A DNA stretch of 64,000 nucleotides from Actinomycetospora straminea (GCF_028737255.1 NZ_JAQZAN010000002.1:372001-436000); one strand, 5' to 3'; positions 9,174 through 17,967 are shown, counted from the stretch's first letter. Notes: generated by a model from the letters alone, not told the origin. Numbers and translations are program-made.

Positions 9174-9182
9174 ACGCGCACC

Positions 9183-10277
9183 TCACCCCGGCGACGCCGC
9201 CACCTGCACCCGGCGGTGCGCGCCGCCGGACAGGAAGCCCGCCAGCTCCCGGCCCTCCTCGGCGACCGCGGTCCGGTCGGCGCGGGAGAACCGCCGCAGC
9301 GGCGTCACCTCGACCGTGCCGTCGGCGACGGTCCAGCGCGCCGCCACCCGGCCGTCGACGAGCACGACGCGCTCGCCCGCCACCGACAGGCCGCGGTCGG
9401 CGTCGTCGATGATCCGCGTGCGGTCGTCGTAGCCCAGCACCGCGTTGTCGAAGGCGGGCAGGAAGCGCACCGGCGCCGGGGTGTCGGGGTCGGGCCGGGG
9501 CGCGTCGGGGAGGTCGAGGAGCTCGCGGCCGCGCTCGTCGCGGAAGCTCACCAGGCGGTCGCGGACCGCCGCGACGGCCGCCGGCAGCCCGGCGAGCCCC
9601 GACCAGGCGCGCAGGTCGGCCGACGCCGCCGGCCCGTACGCCGCGAGGTAGCGCAGCACCAGCGCCTCCCCCACCGGGTCGGTGCCGTCGGCGGCGGGCG
9701 GGTCCACCGGCCGCCCGAGCCAGGTCGCGACGAGCAGGCACCGCGCCGGCCCGGCCTGCCCCCACAGCCCGCGCGGCGGCACCTGCACCACCGGCACGAG
9801 CGTGCCCAGCGCCTCCCCGAGCACGCGCGGGGGCACGTCGGGCCAGGTGTCGGCCAGCGCCCGGCCCACGTCGGGCAGGGTGCGGGCCTCGTCGGCGACG
9901 AGCCGCGCCCCCACGGCGGCGAGCTCGTCGAGGTCCACGGCCGCGAGCTCCTGCCGGTACACCCCGAGCATCCGCTGGCGCAGCATCGCGTCGTGGCGCG
10001 ACCGCCAGGTCAGCGCGTCGTCGGCGGTGACGAGGTGCACGGTGCGGCGCATGAGGTGGGTGCGCACCGCCCGGCGCTCGGCCACGTGGTCGGAGAGCTC
10101 GGCGGGGTCGAAGCCCGCGAGCCGCGACCACAGGCCCGTGTAGGGCTCCTGCGGCTCCTGGGCCTGCAGCCCGCCGAGGTGGGCGACGGCGTCGAGCACG
10201 TCGAGCGCCGACCGCTCGAGCAGGAGCTGGCGGGCCAGCGTCGCCCGGTTGAGGGCCCGGCGGGACAGGACGGTCAC
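9183..10277 (-). CDS. Winged-helix DNA-binding domain protein (HTH_42 / YcaQ-like family)
   Basis: The start is set at GTG 10277 (VTVLSRRALNRATLARQLLLER), where the family consensus begins; the frame extends 59 codons further, into the reductase gene, without protein character. The 364-residue product has the LGGLQAQEPQEPYTGLWSRL, RRTVHLVTADDALTW and FLPAFDNAVLGYDDR motifs of the winged-helix DNA-binding domain-containing family. Relatives of YcaQ are linked to DNA-damage handling, including DNA crosslink glycosylases, but many members are uncharacterised. It follows the reductase gene by 22 bases on the same strand. Confidence 0.85.
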   Translation of the reverse strand: MTVLSRRALNRATLARQLLLERSALDVLDAVAHLGGLQAQEPQEPYTGLWSRLAGFDPAELSDHVAERRAVRTHLMRRTVHLVTADDALTWRSRHDAMLRQRMLGVYRQELAAVDLDELAAVGARLVADEARTLPDVGRALADTWPDVPPRVLGEALGTLVPVVQVPPRGLWGQAGPARCLLVATWLGRPVDPPAADGTDPVGEALVLRYLAAYGPAASADLRAWSGLAGLPAAVAAVRDRLVSFRDERGRELLDLPDAPRPDPDTPAPVRFLPAFDNAVLGYDDRTRIIDDADRGLSVAGERVVLVDGRVAARWTVADGTVEVTPLRRFSRADRTAVAEEGRELAGFLSGGAHRRVQVAASPG

Positions 10278-10299
10278 GACGGGGAGCCTGCCGCACCCG

Positions 10300-11220
10300 T
10301 CACCGGGGGTCGGCGACGTCCAGCGTGCCGTCGTCGGTGACCCCGACCCGCCCGTCCCGCAGCGCCGCCGCCCACCGCGCGGTGCGCTCCACCGCGCCGA
10401 ACGGGAAGAGGTGGACGCCGGTGAAGCGGCTGTCCGGGTCCGCGGCGGCCGCACGGGCGATGCCGGCGAGGGTCGCGTCCGGCCGGTAGGTCTGCGTCGC
10501 GAGCCGGAGCACGCTGCCGCTCTGCTTGCGCAGCACCGCCAGCGACGGGCCGACCCCGCACGCGAGCCCGAAGCGCAGCAGCGTCGCGGGCGAGGTCAGG
10601 CCGGGCAGGCCCACGTGCACCGGCAGGGCGTTGCCGGCCTCGCGGGCCCGGCGCTCCCAGGCCACGATCGGCTCGGCGGCGAAGGTGAACTGGGTGACGA
10701 CGTGCAGGGGCAGTCCCGCCTCCGCCGCGATCTTGTTCTTGCGCACCAGGGCGTCGTCGACGGCACGCTCGTCCACGCCCGGGTTGCCCTCCGGGTGCCC
10801 GGCGACGCCGATGCCCGCGAACGCCCGCCGGGCCAGCTCCGCCGACTCCAGGACCTGGAGGGTGTTGTCGATCGACCCCACCGGGTCGATCGAGCCCGCG
10901 ATGAGCAGCAGGTCGCGGACCCCGACGTCGACCAGCTGCCCGAGGGTGCGGTCCAGGGCGTCGAGGTCGGGCACGGCGCGGACCGCCAGGTGCACCACGG
11001 GACGCAGGCCGAGCTCCCGGGCGCGCCCCGCGGTCGCGAGCACCCGGTCGAACCCCACGTTCGCGAGGAAGGTGACGTACACGGGGGTGCCGGGCGGCAG
11101 CAGGCCGGCGACGTCGTCGAGGGCGCCGCGCTCGCGCGGCGTCACCTCGATGCTCACCGCTCGCGCGAGCCGCGCGACCGTCGCGCGCATCCCGTCGACG
11201 TCGACCGGACCGGTGTCCAT
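10300..11220 (-). CDS. metF: Methylenetetrahydrofolate reductase family protein
   Basis: I choose ATG 11220 (MDTGPVDVDGMRATVARLARAVSIEVTPRE), preceded by GGAGG with four-base spacing. The 306-residue TIM-barrel protein contains the family motifs SIEVTPRE, TFLANVGFDRV and QFTFAAEPIVAW. It would reduce 5,10-methylene-THF to 5-methyl-THF with flavin and NAD(P)H. It lies divergent from a methyltransferase and a core MetE gene, so it probably makes the methyl donor for that methionine synthase. Methylene-THF would be plentiful during betaine or methylamine oxidation by genes further along the window. It is a divergent member of the family, so the symbol is provisional. Confidence 0.82.
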   Translation of the reverse strand: MDTGPVDVDGMRATVARLARAVSIEVTPRERGALDDVAGLLPPGTPVYVTFLANVGFDRVLATAGRARELGLRPVVHLAVRAVPDLDALDRTLGQLVDVGVRDLLLIAGSIDPVGSIDNTLQVLESAELARRAFAGIGVAGHPEGNPGVDERAVDDALVRKNKIAAEAGLPLHVVTQFTFAAEPIVAWERRAREAGNALPVHVGLPGLTSPATLLRFGLACGVGPSLAVLRKQSGSVLRLATQTYRPDATLAGIARAAAADPDSRFTGVHLFPFGAVERTARWAAALRDGRVGVTDDGTLDVADPR

Positions 11221-11404
11221 CGGGCCTCCGGGTGCTCGCGGGGACGAGATCGATCCTCCCCGCGCGCCGGGCACGGCGTCCTCGTGCTCGGCCACAGGAA
11301 CGCGGCCCTCTTTCCTGTCGACGACGACGATGACCAGGTGGCGTGACGCGTCTCACGATGCGGGGAGGGACGCGACCGGACGCGGGCCCACCGAGGAGGC
11401 ACGC

Positions 11405-12913
11405 ATGCTCGTGGACTTCCGACCGCACGCCCGGCTGCGCAGCAGCGCGCCGGTGAGCGTCGCCGACTCGATCGGGCCGGTGGTGGACGCGCTGTCGGAG
11501 AGCCCGACGGACCTCGCCCGCGTCCGGGTGGTGTGCGACTGGGTGCAGTACCGCCACAACTTCCGCGGCGTGGTGGAGGTGCGCCCGATCCTGCCGACCG
11601 ACGGCGCCGACCCGGCGGGGACGCCGCCGCACGGCCCGGTGCCCGAGGGCGTCCGCGACGACGACCTCGAGATCGCGGTCGACGTGCGCCGCGGCGGGGA
11701 GACCGCGCTGCGCGACGCGACCCGCGAGGTCCTGCGTGCCCACGCGGAGGGCGCGGAGGCGGGCGACGTCGTCCTCGAGGACTGGGGCCCGACCCGGCGC
11801 AGCGTCATCTGGGACTTCAACGCCCTCTACTGGTCGGCCCTCGACCTGTGGGAGGAGGCGACCGGGACGGCCTACGAGCAGGCGCTGCCGGGCGGCGAGA
11901 GCGACGCCCGCAACCGCGACGCGGTGCGCGCCGTCCTCGCCGAGCTGTTCACGGTGTGGGACGGGCTCGTCGACCGGGGCGCGCTGCCGCCCGAGCTCTA
12001 CGTGGTGGAGATCGGGGTCGGCGACGGGCACCAGGCGCAGGTCTTCCTCGACGAGCTGCGCGAGCTCGACGCCCGCCACGGCCGCGGGTACTACCGGCGC
12101 CTGCACTACCTCATGTGCGACTACTCCCCGCACGTCCTCGCCCGGGCCCGCGCGACCGTCGCCGACCACGCCGAGCACGTCAGCTCGTTCGTCACCGACG
12201 CCACCTCACCGCGCGACGTGCTGGGGTTCCTGCAGTTCAAGGTGTTCCTGATCTACATCTCGAACGTCTACGACAACCTGCCCTCCGACGAGGTCGCCCA
12301 GCTCGGCGGGCGCACCTACCTCGTGGAGTCGCGGGCCTTCCTGCCCGCCGACGCCGCGGCGGAGCTGGCCGCGCTCGTCGGGGTGCGCACCGACGAGCTC
12401 GCGGGCCTGGTGGCGACGCTGCTGCGCCTCGGCCCGGCGCTGCTCGCGGAGGCGCAGCCGGGCCGGTTCCCCGACACGGCGGCCGCCGTCGACTTCTGGC
12501 GCCGCACGTGGGCCGCGGTCCGGCTCGCCGAGCGCTACGTCGGGCTCGCCGGGCTCGACCTCTACGACCTCTCCCCGACGGTCAACGGCGAGGCGCTGCG
12601 CCCGCTGCTCGAGTCGGGCGCCGACCTGCGGATGCACGTCAGCAACGGGGCCGTCGCGAGCTTCACCGAGACCATCGGCCTGCTGCACCCCTACGGCCGG
12701 CTCGTCTGCCACGACCTCTTCGCCCGCGACGTCGGGGCCTACCGCACGGGCTTCCGCGGCCCCGGCAAGTACGACGGCTCGGTGGTGAACTGGGTCAACG
12801 GCCCGCTGCTCGCCCACCTCGGACGCCGGCGGGGCGTCGACGTCACCTACACCCCGTTCGCCCACCGCGCCGGCACCAACATCGTGACGATGACCGCCCA
12901 GGTGCGTGACTGA
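11405..12913 (+). CDS. MidA/NDUFAF7-like SAM-dependent methyltransferase
   Basis: Translation starts at ATG 11405 behind GAGGAGG. The 502-residue product has a class I methyltransferase glycine loop, YVVEIGVGDGHQ, near residue 200, then YLMCDYSPHVLARA and an acidic segment that would hold SAM. The overall pattern resembles SAM-dependent methyltransferases of the MidA type, which modify protein arginine in mitochondria; the bacterial substrate is unknown. Its stop overlaps the start of the core MetE gene by one base (TGATG), so the two are translationally coupled. A link to methionine or SAM metabolism is inferred from that coupling alone. Confidence 0.7.
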   Translation: MLVDFRPHARLRSSAPVSVADSIGPVVDALSESPTDLARVRVVCDWVQYRHNFRGVVEVRPILPTDGADPAGTPPHGPVPEGVRDDDLEIAVDVRRGGETALRDATREVLRAHAEGAEAGDVVLEDWGPTRRSVIWDFNALYWSALDLWEEATGTAYEQALPGGESDARNRDAVRAVLAELFTVWDGLVDRGALPPELYVVEIGVGDGHQAQVFLDELRELDARHGRGYYRRLHYLMCDYSPHVLARARATVADHAEHVSSFVTDATSPRDVLGFLQFKVFLIYISNVYDNLPSDEVAQLGGRTYLVESRAFLPADAAAELAALVGVRTDELAGLVATLLRLGPALLAEAQPGRFPDTAAAVDFWRRTWAAVRLAERYVGLAGLDLYDLSPTVNGEALRPLLESGADLRMHVSNGAVASFTETIGLLHPYGRLVCHDLFARDVGAYRTGFRGPGKYDGSVVNWVNGPLLAHLGRRRGVDVTYTPFAHRAGTNIVTMTAQVRD

Positions 12914-13980
12914 TGCCGACCACCGGACTCCCCCTGCTGCCCACCACCGTCGTCGGCTCCTGGCCGGTCCCCGAGTGGCTCGAGCGGCTCAAGACCGACT
13001 TCTTCCGCGCGCGGATGAGCCGCACCCAGCTCGAGGCGGTCCACGACTGCGCCGTCACGGCCGCGATCAAGGACCAGGAGCTCGCCGAGATCGACATCGT
13101 CTCCGACGGGGAGCTGCGCCGGGACAACGACGTCGACCACCTGCTGGCACGCATTCCCGGGATCCACATCCCCGTGACCAGCAAGGACTTCTACCACGAC
13201 TACTACGACGCCGAGGTCCGCGCGACCCCGGCGCCGCCCCCGACCGGTCGCGGGCTCGGGCTCGACGCCGACTTCGCGTTCACCCGCGCGCGCACCGACC
13301 GGCCCGTCAAGTTCTCCTTCACCGGGCCGTTCTCGCTCTCGCGGCGGGTCACCGACCACGTGCACGCCGACCGGGCCGACCTCGTGCGGTCGCTGGCCCA
13401 CGTACTCGCCGGCGTGGCGCACGCCCTGCGGGAGGCGGGCGCCGAGCTGCTCCAGATCGACGAGCCGTTCCTCGCCGGCTACCCGGACCAGGTGGGACTC
13501 GCGGTGGAGGCGATCAACACCGTCACCCGCGAGGTCGACGTCTCGTGGGCGCTGCACGTCTGTTACGGCAACCGTTACGCGCGCCCGCTCTGGGAGGGGC
13601 ACTACGACTTCCTGTTCCCCGCGGTGCTCGAGGCGCGGGTGGACCAGCTCGTCCTGGAGTTCGCGCGCAAGGGCGACGAGGACCTGCCCGTCATCGAGCG
13701 CTCCGGGTGGGACCGCGACATCGGGCTCGGGGTGATCGACGTGAAGAGCCACGTCGTCGAGACCCCGGAGCTCGTCGCCACCCGCATCCGGCGCGCCCTG
13801 GACCTCGTGCCGCCCGAGCGCCTCCTGGTCAACCCGGACTGCGGGCTGCGGAACCTGCCGCTCGACGTCGCGACGGCGAAGCTGCGGGCGATGGTCGAGG
13901 GCGCCGCCCGCGTCCGCGCCACCCTGCCGGCCGCGGCGCCGGCCCCCGCGCAGGACCCGGCGCCGGCCGCCGCGGGCTGA
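12913..13980 (+). CDS. Core MetE-type cobalamin-independent methionine synthase (catalytic domain only)
   Basis: The 355-residue protein matches only the C-terminal catalytic barrel of MetE (full-length MetE is about 750 residues). Zinc ligands are visible as His-x-Cys in WALHVCYGN and Cys in NPDCGLRNLP, with LLQIDEPFL as the substrate-site Asp-Glu motif. The absence of the N-terminal barrel places it with the core MetE enzymes, which may use simple methyl-THF or another methyl carrier in place of polyglutamylated folate. Operon with a methyltransferase and divergence from a methylene-THF reductase suggest it turns folate one-carbon units into methionine. The methyl donor is not proven. Confidence 0.8.
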   Translation: MPTTGLPLLPTTVVGSWPVPEWLERLKTDFFRARMSRTQLEAVHDCAVTAAIKDQELAEIDIVSDGELRRDNDVDHLLARIPGIHIPVTSKDFYHDYYDAEVRATPAPPPTGRGLGLDADFAFTRARTDRPVKFSFTGPFSLSRRVTDHVHADRADLVRSLAHVLAGVAHALREAGAELLQIDEPFLAGYPDQVGLAVEAINTVTREVDVSWALHVCYGNRYARPLWEGHYDFLFPAVLEARVDQLVLEFARKGDEDLPVIERSGWDRDIGLGVIDVKSHVVETPELVATRIRRALDLVPPERLLVNPDCGLRNLPLDVATAKLRAMVEGAARVRATLPAAAPAPAQDPAPAAAG

Positions 13981-13995
13981 GCCGGGAGCGACCGG

Positions 13996-14370
13996 TCAAC
14001 GACGACCGGCCCGTCCCCGCAGGTGCAGCACGGCCACGAGCCCCAGGGACACCGCGACGATCACCGCCGCCGGCGCGGGGTGCATGTCCTTGGTGAGGCT
14101 CGGCGCGCGGTCGGGCCCGATCGCCCACAGCGCCAGCGGCGTCGCGTAGGCGAGCCCGAGCGCGGCCGCCCACCAGCGCAGAGCCCGCAGGCGGGCGTCG
14201 CGCAGGATGCCGACGACCGCGACGGTCACCGGCACGACCGCGAGCATCGCGAAGCCGCCGACGAGCATGACGGGCACGGCCCACGCCGACACGAGGACGG
14301 AGCGCGGGACGCGGCGGGCGGTGGGGCCGGCTGGGGCGGGGGTCGGGGTGCTGGTCGGGGTGACGGACAC
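13996..14370 (-). CDS. Small unknown membrane protein
   Basis: GTG 14370 with GGAGG five bases upstream is the best start, giving 124 residues. The protein has a short proline/threonine-rich tail and then three hydrophobic segments (about 30-52, 62-80, 95-115). I do not recognise a family. The upstream region carries two palindromes of TetR-operator type, at 14395 and 14441, so expression is probably controlled by a repressor encoded elsewhere. It converges on the core MetE gene, with 15 bases between the stops. Confidence 0.7.
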   Translation of the reverse strand: MSVTPTSTPTPAPAGPTARRVPRSVLVSAWAVPVMLVGGFAMLAVVPVTVAVVGILRDARLRALRWWAAALGLAYATPLALWAIGPDRAPSLTKDMHPAPAAVIVAVSLGLVAVLHLRGRAGRR

Positions 14371-14394
14371 GGGGGCCTCCGGGGAACTCGGATA

Positions 14395-14453
14395 CGAGAG
14401 CAGTGCTCTCGCAGCATGCCCGAGCCGGACGCCGCGGACAAGAGCAGTGCTCT
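14395..14453 (-). promoter_or_regulatory. Paired palindromic operators (AGAGCA-G-TGCTCT)
   Basis: Site 1 (14395-14411) is a perfect 8-1-8 palindrome, CGAGAGCA-G-TGCTCTCG. Site 2 (14441-14453) repeats the AGAGCA-G-TGCTCT core. Their centres are 44 bp apart, about four helical turns, just upstream of the membrane protein start at 14370. The form is typical of TetR-family operators. No TetR gene lies beside them. Confidence 0.6.
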
Positions 14454-14545
14454 CGAAGAGAGGCGACCGGGGTGGACGGCGGCACAGCCGCACCGGCCCC
14501 GCCGTTCATCCGCGACTCCCCGGGGTCCGGCTCAGCCGGCCGGGA

Positions 14546-14881
14546 TCACTCGGCCCGGGCCAGCTCCCGGTCCTCGACGCGCACGGTCTCCTCGACGTAC
14601 ACGAGGCCGTCGTCGACGGTCACCTGGTGGGTGCGCACCGGCTTCTTGGCCGGCGGCCCGCTCGGCTGCCCGGTGCGCAGGTCGAAGCACGCGGCGTGGA
14701 GCGGGCACTCCACCGCGCAGCCCTCGAGCCAGCCGTCGGACAGCGACGCGTCCTGGTGCGTGCAGGTGTCGTCGATGGCGTAGAGCTCGCCGTCCGCGTT
14801 GAAGACGGCGATGGCCACCGAGCCCTGCACCCGCACCGACTCCCCCACCGGGATGTCGGCCAGCTCGCCCACGTAGATCAT
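14546..14881 (-). CDS. Rieske-type ferredoxin of a three-component oxygenase
   Basis: I start at ATG 14881 (MIYVGELADIPVGE); an upstream in-frame ATG at 14929 would run through the operator. The 111-residue protein has both Rieske ligand pairs, Cys40-x-His42 in DTCTHQDASL and Cys59-x2-His62 in ECPLHAACFD. Such ferredoxins carry electrons from a flavin reductase to the oxygenase in the cytoplasm. The reductase (17749) and oxygenase (18109) lie within 4 kb, and all three have the same GTTGCG-N24/25-CGCAAC element upstream, so they probably act together. Confidence 0.93.
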   Translation of the reverse strand: MIYVGELADIPVGESVRVQGSVAIAVFNADGELYAIDDTCTHQDASLSDGWLEGCAVECPLHAACFDLRTGQPSGPPAKKPVRTHQVTVDDGLVYVEETVRVEDRELARAE

Positions 14882-14891
14882 TTCGGCTCCT

Positions 14892-14927
14892 GTTGCGCTT
14901 TGCGCATCGAGTCCTGTCATCCGCAAC
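14892..14927 (-). promoter_or_regulatory. IclR-type operator, copy C (ferredoxin promoter)
   Basis: GTTGCG (14892-14897) and CGCAAC (14922-14927) form an inverted repeat 36 bases long overall, beginning 11 bases upstream of the ferredoxin ATG. The arms and overall length match the two elements between the reductase and the oxygenase, which suggests one shared regulator, most likely the IclR protein at 19509. Confidence 0.6.
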
Positions 14928-15000
14928 ACAAAGCCTGAGGCCCACGAAGTCCGCCGTCAAGCGTTGTGGCCGACGTCGCGAGTGTTTCCAATGCCGAACG

Positions 15001-15019
15001 CGTGTGTTACTGATACACG
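15001..15019 (+). promoter_or_regulatory. Weak dyad upstream of the MHS transporter
   Basis: CGTGT and ACACG are paired across nine bases, about 100 bases before the transporter start at 15119. The surrounding 14928-15118 interval is otherwise featureless and must hold the transporter promoter. The dyad is short and could be chance. Confidence 0.25.
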
Positions 15020-15118
15020 TCTCATATGTCAGCGGCCTGAGGTTTGCGCCGTGGCCGGGCTGTCACACTGCGCGCCGGGCCGAGCCCCTCCGCCGCCGTC
15101 GGTCCGAGGAGCGTCACC

Positions 15119-16552
15119 GTGTCCGAGCACCCGCCACCGCGTCGCCGCGGCGGCGCCGCGCGGGCCGTCGAGGGCGAGTACACGCTGCGCCGGGCCACCG
15201 CCGCGGCGGCCGTCGGCAACGTCGCCGAGTGGTACGACTTCGGGATCTACTCCTACCTGGCGGTCGTGCTCTCCCGGGTGTTCTTCCCCGACGCCGGGCC
15301 CTGGGCCGCCGTGTACACCCTCGGCGCCTTCGCCGCGGCGTTCGTCATGCGTCCCCTCGGCGGGCTGTTCTTCGGGCCGCTGGGCGACCGCATCGGCCGG
15401 ACCCGGGTGCTCTCGGCGACGGTCGTGCTCATGGCGGCCGCCACCGTCCTGCTGGGGCTCATCCCGAGCCACGGCGCGATCGGGGCGGCCGCGCCGGTCC
15501 TCGTCCTCGTCATGCGCATGCTGCAGGGCTTCTCGGCCGGCGGCGAGTACACGGGCGCGCTGACGATGGTCGCCGAGTACTCCCCGGACCGGCGCCGCGG
15601 TCTGTTCGGCAGCTGGCTGGAGTTCGGCACGCTCACCGGCTACACGCTCGGCGCCGGCGTCAGCGCCGCCGTCATCGCTCTGCTGCCCGACGACGACCTG
15701 CTGGCCTGGGGCTGGCGCCTGCCGTTCCTGCTCGCCCTCCCGTTGGGCGTCGTGGGCATCTACCTGCGCCTGCGCCTCGAGGACACCCCGGCGTTCCGGC
15801 AGCTCATGGAGCGCTCCCCCGCCCTCGCGACGATGCCGCTGCGCCGGGCGCTGCAGATCCTGCGCGTGCGCTACCGCCGTGCGCTGCTGGTCGCCGGCGG
15901 CGTCGTCGTGGCCTGGAACATCACCAACTACGTGCTCACCAACTACATCCCGACCTACCTGACGAGCACGCTCGCCGAGTACGGCGAGACCGGCGCGGAG
16001 ACGGCCACCTCGACGGCGCTGCAGGTGGTCGTCATGGTCGCGATGCTGGCCGTCGTCACCTCGCTCGGGCGCCTGTCCGACCGCGTCGGGCGCCGCCCGA
16101 TCCTCATGGCCGGCAGCATCGCGCTCGTCGTCGGCGGCCTGCCCGCGGTGTGGCTGCTGCGCCAGGGCCTGGCGGGGCAGCTCGGCGGCCTGCTGCTCAT
16201 CGGCGCGTGCCTCGTCTGCTTCGCCGCGGTCGCGCCGTCCACGCTGCCCGCCCTCTTCCCCACGCTCGTGCGCTACGGCGGGCTCGCGCTCACCTTCAAC
16301 GTCTCGGTGTCGCTCGTCGCCGGCACCGCGCCGACCGTCATCGCCGCGGCCACGACGGCCACGGGCAACCTCGACTGGCCGGGCTACTACCTCGTGGCGG
16401 CGGGGGTGGTCGGTGTCGTCAGCGTCCTGTTCCTCACCGAGTCCGCGGGCCGGCCGCTGGCCGGCGCCGCGCCGTTGACCTCGAGCGCCGACCTCCCGCC
16501 GCCCGCGCGCGACGAGCACGGCGTGCCCCTGGAGCCGCCGCGCGAGGAGTGA
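15119..16552 (+). CDS. MHS-family MFS transporter, probable quaternary-amine/proline-betaine symporter
   Basis: GTG 15119 with AGGAG eight bases upstream gives a 477-residue protein with 12 predicted membrane helices. The first helix motif NVAEWYDFGIYSYLAVVLSRVFFP and the loop GDRIGRTRVLS are hallmarks of the metabolite:H+ symporter family, which includes ProP-like betaine/proline carriers. The loop RMLQGFSAGGEYTGA is also diagnostic. It lies between the Rieske ferredoxin and reductase genes, so uptake of the oxygenase substrate is the likely role. Family members also carry dicarboxylates and aromatic acids, so the substrate is inferred from context only. Confidence 0.82.
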   Translation: MSEHPPPRRRGGAARAVEGEYTLRRATAAAAVGNVAEWYDFGIYSYLAVVLSRVFFPDAGPWAAVYTLGAFAAAFVMRPLGGLFFGPLGDRIGRTRVLSATVVLMAAATVLLGLIPSHGAIGAAAPVLVLVMRMLQGFSAGGEYTGALTMVAEYSPDRRRGLFGSWLEFGTLTGYTLGAGVSAAVIALLPDDDLLAWGWRLPFLLALPLGVVGIYLRLRLEDTPAFRQLMERSPALATMPLRRALQILRVRYRRALLVAGGVVVAWNITNYVLTNYIPTYLTSTLAEYGETGAETATSTALQVVVMVAMLAVVTSLGRLSDRVGRRPILMAGSIALVVGGLPAVWLLRQGLAGQLGGLLLIGACLVCFAAVAPSTLPALFPTLVRYGGLALTFNVSVSLVAGTAPTVIAAATTATGNLDWPGYYLVAAGVVGVVSVLFLTESAGRPLAGAAPLTSSADLPPPARDEHGVPLEPPREE

Positions 16553-16558
16553 CCGCTC

Positions 16559-17749
16559 CTACGCCGCCGCGGCGCGCCGGCGCAGCTCGCTGCGGCGCAC
16601 CCGGCCGAACGTGCGCGGGTCGTCCATGCCGAACACGCCCGTCGTGACGCCGTCGCCGTCCACGTAGCGCGCGACGAAGCGGCCGGCGTCGGGCTCGCCG
16701 TCGACGACGTCGACCCGGTCCTGCGCCGACGGGTGCCCGGCGAGCTGCAGCATGCGCCCGTACTGCTCGGACCACACGTAGCCCGTCGGCCGGAACGTCG
16801 CCTCGGTGCGGCCCGCGAGCAGGTTGGTCGCCGCGACGGCGGCCTGCTCGCCCGCGCTGGTCCAGTGCTCGTGGCGCCGGCCGGTCCCGTCCGGGGCCCA
16901 CCGCGCGACGTCGCCGACGGCCACCACGTTGGGCCGCCCGGTGACCATGCCGGCGTCGGTGACCACGCCGTCGGCGACGGTCAGGCCCGACCCGTCGAGC
17001 CACGCGGTGTTCGGGGCGATGCCGATGCCCACCACGACGACGTCGGCCGGGACGGTGGTGCCGTCGCCGAGCTCGACACCGACGACGCGAGGGCCGTCGG
17101 CGGTGGGGGCGGTGGCGAAACCGGACACGGCGGCGCCGGGACGCAGGTCGGTGCCGTGCTCGGCGTGCAGGTCGACGCAGTGGCGGGCGATCCGCGGCCC
17201 GAGGACGGGGGCCAGCGGCAGCGGCAGGCCGTCGAGGACGGTGACGTCCAGGCCCATCGCGCGGCACGTCGACGCGACCTCGGCCCCGATGAAGCCGCCG
17301 CCGACGACCACGACGCGCGGCGAGCCGGCGCGCAGCTCCGCGCGCAGGGCGCGGGCGTCGTCGAGGGTCCGCAGCGTGTGCACGCCGGCGATGCCCTCGG
17401 TGCCCGGCAGGCGCCGGGCGCGCCCCCCGGTGGCCACGACGACGCCGTCGGTGGCGATCGCGGTGCCGTCGGCGAGCTCCACGGCGCCGGCGGCCGGGTC
17501 CAGGCGCGTCGCGCGGACCCCGAGCCGCATCTCCAGGGCGAGCTCGGCCACCTCGGCGTCGTCGAGCAGCGCGATCGCGTCCTCGTCGACGCCGCCGGCG
17601 AGGAACGCCTTGGACAGGGGCGGGCGGTCGTAGGGCCGGTGCGGGTCGTCGCCGACGAGCAGCAGGCGCCCGTCGTGTCCGGCGGCGCGCAGGGCCTCCG
17701 CGGAGCGGACCCCCGCCACCGACCCGCCGACGATCGTGATGGTCTGCAT
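16559..17749 (-). CDS. FAD-dependent ferredoxin reductase of the Rieske system
   Basis: ATG 17749 follows GAGGAGG and gives 396 residues, the normal length for this family. It starts MQTITIVGGSVAGVRSAEALR (FAD fold), has VVVVGGGFIGAEVAS near residue 145 (NAD(P)H fold), and GRPNVVAVGDVARW near residue 265, as in BphA4 and rhodocoxin reductase. It would pass electrons from NAD(P)H to the Rieske ferredoxin at 14881. Its promoter faces the oxygenase promoter across 359 bp holding two IclR-type elements. It converges on the transporter gene with six bases between the stops. Confidence 0.92.
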   Translation of the reverse strand: MQTITIVGGSVAGVRSAEALRAAGHDGRLLLVGDDPHRPYDRPPLSKAFLAGGVDEDAIALLDDAEVAELALEMRLGVRATRLDPAAGAVELADGTAIATDGVVVATGGRARRLPGTEGIAGVHTLRTLDDARALRAELRAGSPRVVVVGGGFIGAEVASTCRAMGLDVTVLDGLPLPLAPVLGPRIARHCVDLHAEHGTDLRPGAAVSGFATAPTADGPRVVGVELGDGTTVPADVVVVGIGIAPNTAWLDGSGLTVADGVVTDAGMVTGRPNVVAVGDVARWAPDGTGRRHEHWTSAGEQAAVAATNLLAGRTEATFRPTGYVWSEQYGRMLQLAGHPSAQDRVDVVDGEPDAGRFVARYVDGDGVTTGVFGMDDPRTFGRVRRSELRRRAAAA

Positions 17750-17838
17750 GCGCGGCCTCCTCGTGGGCCTCGACGTCGGGCCGCTCCCCCGCGTCGGGGA
17801 CGGACCGGTGGAAGGGACACCCCACGATCTGGAGTGAA

Positions 17839-17879
17839 GAGTTGCGCATAGCAGAACAGCTCTTCTCCATGCGCAACTC
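17839..17879 (-). promoter_or_regulatory. IclR-type operator, copy A (reductase promoter)
   Basis: GAGTTGCGCAT (17839-17849) and ATGCGCAACTC (17869-17879) are perfect 11-base inverted arms around 19 bases. The GTTGCG-to-CGCAAC span is 37 bases. It lies immediately downstream of the predicted minus-strand -10, where a bound repressor would block reductase transcription. Confidence 0.65.
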
Positions 17880-17882
17880 AAG

Positions 17883-17911
17883 ACCGTGGGAGAGCCGGAG
17901 CCCCTTGTCAA
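17883..17911 (-). promoter_or_regulatory. Predicted reductase promoter
   Basis: On the minus strand a perfect TTGACA -35 (17911-17906) is followed after 17 bases by CACGGT (17888-17883), a weak -10. Operator copy A begins just beyond. The layout mirrors the oxygenase promoter opposite. Confidence 0.4.
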
Positions 17912-17967
17912 GCCCCGATCCACACGGGCCTGCGCGTGTGCGCGCGAGGACTCCCCCGTCCGCACCC

